Positions 5,759 through 12,614 of a stretch of 17,155 bases of DNA are shown piece after piece. This DNA comes from CAZUHN01 sp964620535 (GTDB lineage: Bacteria; UBA8248). The notes below the pieces were generated by a model. The model was given only the letters and a program-made list of their open reading frames with translations. It was not told the origin of the DNA and made no database searches. The translations under genes were made by a program, and so were the position numbers. Positions within the stretch are counted from its first letter, which is position 1. Each line of letters starts with the position of its first letter. The stretch spans positions 1 through 17,155 of the forward strand of contig CAZUHN010000032.1 of NCBI GenBank assembly GCA_964620535.1. The letters are read 5' to 3'.

Positions 5759-5842
5759 ATGAATTGTCCGGCTTGTCACGGCACAGGCCGAGACTCCGGA
5801 CATCCATGCGGGTGCGGCGACGCCGTCTCCCGCCCCTTCTGA
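5759..5842 (+). CDS. Tiny Cys-rich zinc-finger-like protein (27 aa)
   Basis: A 27-codon frame from ATG to TGA: it begins MNCPACHGTG and ends shortly after the segment HPCGCGDAVS. The CPxCxGTG followed by CxCG resembles half of a DnaJ-type zinc-binding repeat, and four Cys plus two His in so short a peptide are unlikely by chance. A purine-rich GGCGGGTGAG ends 6 nt before the ATG. It lies alone in the gap between tRNA-Pro and the dehydrogenase gene, converging on the latter. Shortness makes it uncertain. The rest of the 5581-5884 gap is AT-rich at the tRNA side and otherwise featureless. Confidence 0.4.
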   Translation: MNCPACHGTGRDSGHPCGCGDAVSRPF

Positions 5843-5884
5843 GAGGGTATCCGCCCGATCCGAAATCCAATCCCGGCAGAGCCG

Positions 5885-6937
5885 TCAGGGATGAATCACC
5901 ACCTTGATCGACTCGTCCGCCTCCGCCGCCAGGCGAAATCCCTCTCTCGCCTCATGGAGCGGCAAACGGTGGGTGATCATGTCTTCGACGTTGACCCGCT
6001 TTATCCGGATGAGTTCGATGGATTGCATCAGATCCGACGGAGCGGCGCCGTAGGTGGTGGAGATGGTTATCTGCTCGTGCCAGAGGCGGTTGAGGTTCAG
6101 ACTTGACCGGTAATCCGGATCGGGCGGCGCAAACAGCTGAACGAGGCCGCATCGCTCGGCGCACTCGAACGCGGCCTCGGCCGCCGAAGGCGAACCGGCG
6201 CACAAGAAAGTCCGGTCGGCCAACTTGCCGTCGTTCGCATCGCGCAAGGCCGAGGGAAGATCGTCTCCCGTCGGCAGGGTGTGTGCTCCAAACCTTTCGG
6301 CGGCCTGGAGGCGATACTTGCTGATGTCCGTGGCGAAGATCTTTCCCGCGCCGGTGGCCATGGCGAGTTGTACGTGCAAGAGTCCCGACATGCCGCTTCC
6401 GATGACCAAGACACTCTGCCCAGGCTCGATCGCCGCCGCCCGGTGGCCGCGTACCACGCACGCCAGCGGTTCGATGAAGACGCCCGCATCGTAGGAAACC
6501 TCCTCGGGAAGGCGGAAGGTCCCGGTGGCCACGTTGATGCGAGGGATACGGATGTATTCGGCGAAGCCGCCCGGATCGAAGTTCGTCGCGCGCAGCGTGT
6601 CGCATGCCGTGTGGTCACCGCGCAGACAGAAACGGCAGGCGTTGCAGGGAACGTGATGGGAGATGAACACCCGATCTCCGACCCGGTAGCCTTCGACGCC
6701 CTCACCGAGTTCAGCGATTTCACCGGTCGCCTCATGGCCGAGCACGCGGGGGGCCGACTTGATCCGGTACCATTCCATGACGTCGCTGCCGCAGATGCCG
6801 CTCGAAACCGTGCGCATCAATAATTCACCGCCGCCCGGTCTCGGTTTGGGGACCTCTTCGATCCGAATGTCATCGTTGCGGTAGTAGACGGCCGCTTGCA
6901 TGACGTTTTGAACGACTTCCGGCGAGGCCGCGCTCAC
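5885..6937 (-). CDS. Zinc-dependent medium-chain alcohol/polyol dehydrogenase
   Basis: A 350-aa MDR-family NAD(P)-dependent oxidoreductase. Catalytic zinc ligands: Cys49 (SGICGSD), His68-Glu69 (GHEATGE) and the later Glu156 (FIEPLACV). The structural zinc site has four Cys at 98, 101, 104 and 112 (CNACRFCLRGDHTAC). The Rossmann loop VIGSGMSG (178-185) and Asp204 at the end of the next strand favour NAD over NADP. The substrate is not evident; the layout resembles sorbitol, threonine and related polyol dehydrogenases. The GTG start at 6937 overlaps the aldolase TGA as GTGA, so translation is coupled to that gene. Another start at Met13 would lose the overlap and is less likely. Confidence 0.92.
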   Translation of the reverse strand: MSAASPEVVQNVMQAAVYYRNDDIRIEEVPKPRPGGGELLMRTVSSGICGSDVMEWYRIKSAPRVLGHEATGEIAELGEGVEGYRVGDRVFISHHVPCNACRFCLRGDHTACDTLRATNFDPGGFAEYIRIPRINVATGTFRLPEEVSYDAGVFIEPLACVVRGHRAAAIEPGQSVLVIGSGMSGLLHVQLAMATGAGKIFATDISKYRLQAAERFGAHTLPTGDDLPSALRDANDGKLADRTFLCAGSPSAAEAAFECAERCGLVQLFAPPDPDYRSSLNLNRLWHEQITISTTYGAAPSDLMQSIELIRIKRVNVEDMITHRLPLHEAREGFRLAAEADESIKVVIHP

Positions 6938-7857
6938 GCCGCTCCCGGTGATCCGACCGGCTCCTCGCGCCTCATCTCCTCAAACGCCTCGCAGGCCTCC
7001 GCCGGCTTGAGGTTGCCGTGGACGACCGCGCGCACGGCCTTGATCATCGCGACGGGGTAGTCGCTCTGGAAGATGTTCCGTCCCATGTCGACGCCGGCGG
7101 CGCCCGAGTCCATCGCCCGGTAGCAGAACTCCAACGCATCCCGTTCAGGGACTTTCTTGCCCCCGGCGATGACGATGGGCACGAAGCATCCGCGCACGAC
7201 TTTCTCGAAACCTTCGCAATAATATGTCTTGACCACATTAGCCCCGTGTTCGGCGGCGATGCGCGAGGCGAGACCGAGGTAGCGGGCGTCTCGAGCCATC
7301 TCCTTTCCCACCGCCGTGATACCCAGGAGGAGAAGTCCCTCTTTCCTCGCCTCGTCCGACATTCGTGCGAGGTTCATGATGGTCTCTTTTTGGTAGCGGG
7401 AACCGACGTAGATCGAAACCGACACCCCCTCGACGCCCAGACGCTTCGCCTCGGCCGCAGATACGGTGATCTCCTCGTTCGAGAGCTCGCGATCGATCAT
7501 CTCGGCCTTGATCTCTTCGCGCAGGGCGCCCATCTTTGCCCGGTCCGTCATGCCCTGCGAGCGGATCTTCCACTCCCGCTCGAACTCGATAGGGTCGGAG
7601 TAAACAATGCTGTTGCCCCCCGAGGCCCGGAGGATGATGGGGGCAGGATTGTCGGCGGGGAGGTCGTTCATGAAGATGCCCTTCGTCGGACTCAGGGCAT
7701 CGCAGTGAGTCACGAGGGGCGCGAGAGTCTTCGAAGGTTGTTCCAGGCCCGTCGTCGGACCCTGAAAATAACCATGATCTACGGCGAGCATGACGGTCCG
7801 GCCCGTTTCGGAGTTCATGATCTTCGCGACTAGGCTTCCCGCTTTGGCAACCATCAT
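6934..7857 (-). CDS. LsrF-like class I aldolase/thiolase (DhnA/FbaB family)
   Basis: A 307-aa TIM-barrel enzyme of the class I fructose-bisphosphate aldolase (DhnA) family, closest by eye to LsrF, the thiolase of autoinducer-2 breakdown. LsrF-like blocks: GRTVMLAVDHGYFQGPTTGL (19-38), PIILRASGGNSI (73-84), IAAEHGANVVKTYY (200-213, with Lys210 as the expected Schiff-base lysine), VPIVIAGGKKVPERDALE (226-243) and GVDMGRNIFQSD (255-266). Compared with E. coli LsrF recalled from memory, about 40 extra charged, helical residues lie between 85 and 124. No other lsr genes are present, so the AI-2 role is uncertain; an aldol cleavage or thiolysis linked to the coupled dehydrogenase is the safer reading. 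Starts at tandem ATGs after AAAGAGAAG. Confidence 0.88.
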   Translation of the reverse strand: MMVAKAGSLVAKIMNSETGRTVMLAVDHGYFQGPTTGLEQPSKTLAPLVTHCDALSPTKGIFMNDLPADNPAPIILRASGGNSIVYSDPIEFEREWKIRSQGMTDRAKMGALREEIKAEMIDRELSNEEITVSAAEAKRLGVEGVSVSIYVGSRYQKETIMNLARMSDEARKEGLLLLGITAVGKEMARDARYLGLASRIAAEHGANVVKTYYCEGFEKVVRGCFVPIVIAGGKKVPERDALEFCYRAMDSGAAGVDMGRNIFQSDYPVAMIKAVRAVVHGNLKPAEACEAFEEMRREEPVGSPGAA

Positions 7858-8014
7858 CGCTTCTCTTTATCGTGTAAAAGAGTGTCGTCCGTTCGGATTC
7901 GCCGCCAAGCGGCATAGACTGCCCGCTAGCGGTTTCTCATAGCAGGCAGGAAGAGATCAACCCCTCGGGCAAGCTGGAGTGCTACCGCATAGAAAACAGG
8001 TATCTGTGCTCGGG

Positions 8015-8061
8015 CGTGTAGCCACCGCGAATTGACTCTACACGTTCTGGTCTAATTGACT
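8015..8061. repeat. Inverted and direct repeats upstream of the LsrF-like gene
   Basis: CGTGTAG (8015-8021) and CTACACG (8038-8044) form a perfect 7-bp inverted repeat. Overlapping it, AATTGACT occurs twice (8030-8037 and 8054-8061), 24 nt apart. The cluster sits about 160-200 bp upstream of the LsrF-like start. It could be an operator, or chance. No convincing promoter for the aldolase was found in 7858-8014. Confidence 0.3.
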
Positions 8062-8078
8062 ATGTTCGGACAAATTAT

Positions 8079-8303
8079 TCAAAGAACAAAATCCTCCACG
8101 TCGATTGTGACCGAGGGACCGAGATGATCCGCGTATTTGACCGACTTCCTTTTTAGACCCCTCAAGGGCGCCGGTTCGTTGATGCTGGGAACAAGATCCG
8201 CCCCCACGGTTTCGAGCCTTCGAAGCATAACGAAGGTGCTGTCCGAGAGCGGGGCGATCCTTGGCATCACTTCTTTCCTTTCCAGAATCATACCAACCTT
8301 CAT
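8079..8303 (-). CDS. Unrecognised 74-aa frame, possibly a truncated gene
   Basis: The frame begins MKVGMILERKEV at an ATG with AGGGA about 9 nt upstream and ends at TGA 8079. The opening strand-helix pattern (KVGMILERK, then STFVMLRRLETVGADLV at 29-45) looks like the start of a Rossmann-like or ATP-grasp-like alpha/beta protein, but this is only a faint resemblance. The remainder is basic then acidic and matches nothing I know. A plus-strand frame covers the same DNA (8137-8493), so strand choice is uncertain. Confidence 0.28.
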   Translation of the reverse strand: MKVGMILERKEVMPRIAPLSDSTFVMLRRLETVGADLVPSINEPAPLRGLKRKSVKYADHLGPSVTIDVEDFVL

Positions 8304-8434
8304 GGGAAATGATTCCCTGACGGATATGGCCGTGAACGTTTCTGAGGCCGAAGAGGAAGGCTTCCTCATCGGGTCGCTGTTCCCGGTACCCGCGACAGTA
8401 GTTCCAAATAAAGCCTTCTGGGTAACCGTCAATC

Positions 8435-8704
8435 TTGCGGTATATAGAGAAGATCTGGGCCGGGACAGGCCAATGGTTTACGATTTACAATAGGGAATTG
8501 GTCGATATGGCTTTCGGCTACCTCATGGACGTTGATTTCACGCTCAAAGTCCTGTCGATGAACAAGTAACTCGGAAAATTCGACAAAAAAGCGACGAAGC
8601 AAATCAGGAGCCTCAACGTGGAGGAGGTCGAGAGGATCATTATCAAGAAAAAAGATTATGTCTTCGATTGCAACTATATGATTTATTGTAATCTAGATAT
8701 GTAG
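8435..8704 (+). pseudogene. Broken coding fragment with in-frame TAA
   Basis: A plus-strand frame beginning near TTG 8435 reads with plausible protein character (for example WFTIYNRELVDMAFGYLMDV) to a TAA at 8567-8569. It then continues in the same frame, lysine-rich, through NVEEVERIIIKKKDYVFDC to a TAG at 8702-8704. It is AT-richer than the neighbouring genes, which suggests foreign DNA. A frame 5' of it (8137-8493) is one base out of register, so a frameshift may also be involved. No family recognised. Confidence 0.3.
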
Positions 8705-8839
8705 TCTGGTGCATGCCTTGAGTCTCACAGGAGGACGCAAAAGAAAGGCGCAAACCTGTGCACAAAGTCTTGCAAGTATTTGATGTTTTCGTGGGGTTCG
8801 CGAGTTCCCAAAACGGGTGCGTCGCAAGGGGGGGCGTTT

Positions 8840-10294
8840 TCAGTCATACCCCGCCGGCGGCAGGAAACCGCCGATGGCGTCTCGCATCAAACGGGCGAAA
8901 TGAATCGCGGTGCGATCCGCCAAGTGCGCCGCCACGATCTGCAGGCCGGCAGGCAGGCCGGCGGCGGTGATTCCCGCCGGGGCCACCGTGGAGGGTAGAT
9001 AGCAGACGCCCGAGTAGCCCGCCCAGAACAGCTGATCGACAGTTGGCTCGGGTTTGCCGTTGACCGTTATGGTTCGGTCGGCGCGCTGGCCCTCGTGATC
9101 GTGCGGGAACGCCGCCGAGGCGGCCGTCGGGCACAAGAAAATATCATGGGTGTCGAAGAATTGTTGCCAAGCCGCCGCCATTCTCGCTCGGCGGTTGTTG
9201 ACGGCAAGCCAGTCGCGGTGGTTCATAGTCACTGCACGGGCTACGGTTGCGGCACTGGACTTGTCGCCGGGCGCCAGCTTGCGTGCCCGTTCGGCGAGTT
9301 CGGAAATTTCGTCTTCTCGCTGCCGCACGCTCGTGGCGGACCGCATAAGCGTCAAATAGACCTGATGGCTGTCGGTGGGATCCATCGGCAGTTCCGGTTC
9401 CCAGTCCACCTTCAGGCCCGCCTTCTCGAGCCCGGAAATGGCGGCGGTCAAAAGACCTGTCATTTCGTCGTCCTGGGCTCAGACCGGGCTGCGCAGCATG
9501 ACCGCGGCGCAAAAATCCTTCAGGCCTTGCCGCGGAGTCGGGGGGAGCGCCAGCCGCCAACCGGCATGATGCGGCCGGTCCGGCCCGGCCAAGATATTCA
9601 ACGCGGTTTCCAAATCATTCGGGTCACGGGCCAGAGGGCCAGCGACGGAGATATCGGCATCGGCGTCCACGCCCGGCTGGCGCGCGCCGCGCATCGGCAC
9701 AATGCCATAAGTGGGCTTGTGGCCGTAGATGCCGCAATAATGTGCCGGATTCCGGATCGATCCTCCGATGTCGGTGCCCACCTCCAGGGCGGTCATGCCC
9801 GCGGCCAGAGCCGCCGATGCCCCGCCGGACGATCCCCCGGGAGTCAGGCTCGGATCCCATGGGTTGTTGGTTGTGCCGTATATCTCGTTAAAACTTTGCC
9901 AGTCGGCCAGCATATAGGGTACGTTGGTTTTGCCGAAAACGATCGCGCCGGCGGCCAGCAGACGCTCCACCACGGTGCTGTCGGTGTCCGCGATGTTGTC
10001 GCGGTTTTCCATCACGCCCCAGGTGCTGGGCGTGCCCCGCAGGTCGAAGCACTCCTTCACCGTCACCGGCACCCCGTGCAACGGCCCCCAGCTCTCCCCT
10101 TTCGCCGTCGCGGCATCAGCCTCCACGGCTCGGGTCCGGGCCGCGTCCAGGCACCGGACCACGACGGCGTTGATGCCGCCGTCGAAGCGTTGCAGACGAT
10201 CGATATAGAGGTCCAGAAGTTCGGTCGCGGTGATCTCGCGGCGGCGGATCCGATCCGCGAGATTGGTGGCCGAGGCGAACGCGATATCAGACAT
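8840..10294 (-). pseudogene. Amidase (amidase signature family) interrupted by an in-frame TGA
   Basis: The frame from ATG 10294 reads 271 codons to a TGA (9481-9479), then continues in the same frame with no other stop for 212 more codons to TGA at 8840. The combined 484 residues are a normal amidase length. The Ser-cisSer-Lys triad lies in the first part: Lys80 (VPVTVKECFD), Ser155 (TPGGSSGG) and Ser179 (GTDIGGSIRNP), with spacing identical to FAAH (99 and 24 residues). The second part (AQDDE then MTGLLTAAISGLEKAG) is the usual C-terminal region, ending LPAGLQIVAAHLADRTAI. Such enzymes hydrolyse amide bonds. The TGA most simply marks a recent nonsense mutation or sequencing error. Without the C-terminal 40% the product would probably not fold. 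Confidence 0.87.
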
Positions 10295-10420
10295 GGAACG
10301 GTTCCTTGTGCGGCCAGTCTATGTCAGAGCCGAGCCCTCTGAAGGCGGATCTTTCGGCCCCTAAATTCATATTTTCTTCCGGAGCGATCGCCCTGCCCGG
10401 CTGCGCTGCGCACCGTGGAT

Positions 10421-11125
10421 TTATGTCTCATCAGGCCAGCCGAACTCGCCGACCAGTTTTACGTAGACGCAATTGACCAAGGTCTCGGGCCCCCGGAATT
10501 TCCCTTCTGATTCGCATTCGTACCGGACGAGCCGCTGTAATGATCGGTCTCCCACGGGCAGGACCAGGCGGCCTCCTGCCCCGAGTTGACTGAACCAGGG
10601 CCGGGGGGGAACCCGGGCCGCCGCCGCCGCAACGATGGCGTCGAAGGGCGCCTCGTCCGCCCACCCGTAGCTCCCATCCGAGGCGCGAAGCAGAAAGTTC
10701 GAGTAACCCAGAGTCTCGAGGTGGCTACGGGCGGCATCGGCAAGGAACGACAAGCGTTCGATGGATCGTACGCTGCCCGCCAGTTCCGACAAGAGGGCGG
10801 TGACGTATCCTGAGCCCGCTCCGATCTCAAGCACTTTTTCATCGCCCCGGAGGCGGAGGGCCTCCAGGCTGATCGCCACCATGTAGGGCTGCGAGATGGT
10901 CTGGCCCTGTCCGATAGGAAGCGCCATATCGGAGTATGCTTGGTGGACCATCGCCTCGGGGACGAATTCGTGGCGCGGCACGCGGCGCATCGCTTCGATC
11001 ACCCGGCTGTCCCGGATTCCCTTGGTGGTGATTTGTTTTTCCACCATGTCGTTGCGCGCCCGGGCCCACCGGTCACCGGCCGCCATTTTTCCCGCTTTCG
11101 CCGTACCGTTTACCGAAAGTGCCAT
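10421..11125 (-). CDS. pcm: Protein-L-isoaspartate O-methyltransferase
   Basis: SAM-dependent repair enzyme that methylates isoaspartyl residues in aged proteins. The 234-aa product has the PCMT signature GQGQTISQPYMVA (72-84) and SAM motif I VLEIGAGSGYVTALL (98-112), preceded by RVPRHEFVPEA (48-58), and ends within the normal C-terminal region (GRLVLPVGD). The ATG at 11125 follows GGAAGAA and overlaps the end of surE by 16 nt. A second Met14 (11086) would remove the overlap and give 221 aa. The surE-pcm order is the widespread proteobacterial one. It is presumably transcribed from the promoter in front of surE. Confidence 0.95.
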   Translation of the reverse strand: MALSVNGTAKAGKMAAGDRWARARNDMVEKQITTKGIRDSRVIEAMRRVPRHEFVPEAMVHQAYSDMALPIGQGQTISQPYMVAISLEALRLRGDEKVLEIGAGSGYVTALLSELAGSVRSIERLSFLADAARSHLETLGYSNFLLRASDGSYGWADEAPFDAIVAAAAARVPPRPWFSQLGAGGRLVLPVGDRSLQRLVRYECESEGKFRGPETLVNCVYVKLVGEFGWPDET

Positions 11126-11862
11126 TTTTTCAATTCTTCCATCGCACCGTAATTCGTCAGATCCAAACGAATGGGGGTTACGGAAATCTTTTTTCGGGAT
11201 GCCGCTGCAAAATCGGTTTCGGGCTCGTCCACCCAACTCAGTCCATTGCCGCCGATCCAGAAATACTCCCGGCCGCGGGGATCGATCTTCTCGACGATGG
11301 AGTCGCCATACACGCGCTTTCCCTGGCGGGTGATTTCAACTCCGCTGCACTCGCCCTCGGAAATGTTGGGTACGTTCACGTTGAGAAGAACGCCTTCTCC
11401 CAACCCGCTCTGGAGGATCTTGTCCGCTATCGCTCGGGAGAAATTTTTGGCCAAATCAAAGTGAAACGGATCTCCCGGCTCCCATATGAGGGAGATGGCC
11501 ACCGCGGGGACGCCAAGCAGAGTAGCCTCCATGGCGGCCGCCACCGTTCCGGAGTAGGTAATGTCGTCGCCCATATTCGCCCCTTTGTTGACTCCCGAGA
11601 GGACAATATCCGGGCGGGACTTGAGCAATCCATTGAGAGCGAGATTGATGCAATCCGTCGGAGTTCCGTCAACGGCGAACCAGCCTTCGTCGGTTTTTTC
11701 GGCTCGGAGGGGGCGGTGCAGGCTCAGGGAGTGGCTCACGGCACTTTGCTCCCTGTCGGGGGCGACCACGGCCACCTCGCCCAACGGCCGGACCGCCTGA
11801 TACAGGGCGCGGAGGCCTTCGGAGGAAATGCCGTCGTCATTTGAAAGCAGGATGCGGAACAA
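11110..11862 (-). CDS. surE: 5'/3'-nucleotidase SurE
   Basis: Metal-dependent nucleotidase/exopolyphosphatase linked to stationary-phase survival. The 250-aa product matches SurE length. It opens FRILLSNDDG (2-11) with metal ligands Asp9 and Asp10, then APDREQSAVSHSLSL (34-48, Ser40), VDGTPTDC (64-71), SGVNKGANMGDDITYSGTVA (89-108, Asn92) and EATLLGVPAVAIS (112-124). These four ligand positions fit the known site. The start is TTG at 11862: homology begins at the next residue and GAGGAG lies 10 nt upstream. An upstream ATG at 12282 would add 140 residues without SurE character and crosses the promoter, so it is rejected. Confidence 0.95.
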   Translation of the reverse strand: MFRILLSNDDGISSEGLRALYQAVRPLGEVAVVAPDREQSAVSHSLSLHRPLRAEKTDEGWFAVDGTPTDCINLALNGLLKSRPDIVLSGVNKGANMGDDITYSGTVAAAMEATLLGVPAVAISLIWEPGDPFHFDLAKNFSRAIADKILQSGLGEGVLLNVNVPNISEGECSGVEITRQGKRVYGDSIVEKIDPRGREYFWIGGNGLSWVDEPETDFAAASRKKISVTPIRLDLTNYGAMEELKKWHFR

Positions 11863-11906
11863 GACCCAAGCGCTCCTCAGTTCTAACGGACGTCTTTTGC
11901 GAAGGG

Positions 11907-11936
11907 AGTATAGTGGGGCCACAAAAAGGTCGTCAA
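11907..11936 (-). promoter_or_regulatory. Sigma70-type promoter for surE-pcm
   Basis: On the minus strand TTGACG (11936-11931) and TATACT (11912-11907) each match consensus at five of six positions and are 18 nt apart. The predicted start near 11900 gives a leader of about 38 nt to the surE TTG. This is the best promoter seen in the window. Confidence 0.65.
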
Positions 11937-12092
11937 TGATCGGCCCTTTCGCCGGAGGCGTCGGGCGACAGCTTGGATGAAATGGGACGTACGTCCTCTT
12001 TCGTGGCCTATCGGGCGGAAAGAAGATCGGGTTTCGGATCAATAGAGGGGCGGGGACGTTCGGGAATTCGACTAAAAGGAAAGTCCCGTTTC

Positions 12093-12286
12093 TCAGATTA
12101 GCAAGTCGACGTTGCCGGGTGTTTGCACGGAACTCGCCGCCATTGATATTGCAATGTTTTCCTGTGAGGCGATTTGTCCGCTTGCGATGAGTCGGTACAC
12201 TGAAGCGCGGGCGGTGGCGACCATCAAATAATCGGCGAAGGTCGAATTCCTCGTGCGACTGCAAGAATAAGGCTGGCGGCAACCAT
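12093..12286 (-). pseudogene. Small protein gene with an apparent frameshift
   Basis: A strong Shine-Dalgarno AGGAGGT (12300-12294) lies 7 nt before ATG 12286. That frame encodes MVAASLILAVARGIRPSPII and stops at TGA 12226-12224. In the -1 frame, coding continues across this stop from DYLMVATARASVYRLI through SGQIASQENIAISMAAS to NVDLLI and TGA 12093. Joined, it would be a protein of about 63 aa with a hydrophobic N-terminus and an amphipathic C-terminal part. The switch lies at GATTATTTGATG. It may be a broken gene, a sequencing error or a programmed -1 shift. Another ATG (12293) is in the second frame, but it abuts the Shine-Dalgarno with no spacing. No family recognised. Confidence 0.4.
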
Positions 12287-12614
12287 GACGCATACCTCCT
12301 TTCTTCCCTGAAAGGAAGGATCTAGACACAAATCCTATTTGTCTATTTCCCCTATTCTGTCATGTTCCCTTATCGGCATCAGAGGGGAGGGCATAAGCGA
12401 ATTGTCGAATAAAATGCGGGATTTCTCTCTCCCCGATCCCTCCCGAGTCTATCGCTTTAAGTTTGAATGTGTTCCGCAGGTGTCCGATCGACTTCCCCGC
12501 CCTGTGCGGGGGAGGAAAAATTAACATTTTCGCCCGCTTGCGTGGCCGGCCGTCCGGCGTGAAAATGCAAAAATATCAATCGGATATAGACCCCTTCTGG
12601 TCCAGGAGAAAAAA
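12287..12614 (+). other. 328-nt gap: leader region of the MetY-type gene
   Basis: The surE-side end holds the Shine-Dalgarno of the small minus-strand gene. Toward the MetY-type gene there are two GC hairpins: CTTCCCCGC/GCGGGGGAG (12492-12514, 9 bp with one G-U, 5-nt loop), and GCCGG/CCGGC about 45 nt further on. Neither is followed by a T-run. I looked for SAM-I signatures (GGCAACC) and a SAM-II core and did not find them. No convincing promoter was found. Confidence 0.4.

Noticed and set aside
6934..7857. Autoinducer-2 (lsr) quorum-sensing operon
   Set aside because: Only an LsrF-like enzyme is present; no lsrK, lsrR, lsrG or transporter gene occurs in the window.
9095..10342. 415-codon plus-strand frame
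   Set aside because: Antisense to the amidase, which has the complete catalytic triad on the minus strand; composition is typical of a shadow frame.
11863..12282. 140-residue N-terminal extension of SurE
   Set aside because: SurE homology starts at the TTG at 11862, the extension has no SurE character, and a good promoter lies inside it.
12340..12614. SAM riboswitch upstream of the MetY-type gene
   Set aside because: The pairing CTTAT/ATAAG near 12370-12400 briefly suggested SAM-I, but GGCAACC and the other core elements are missing and SAM-II core bases are absent.
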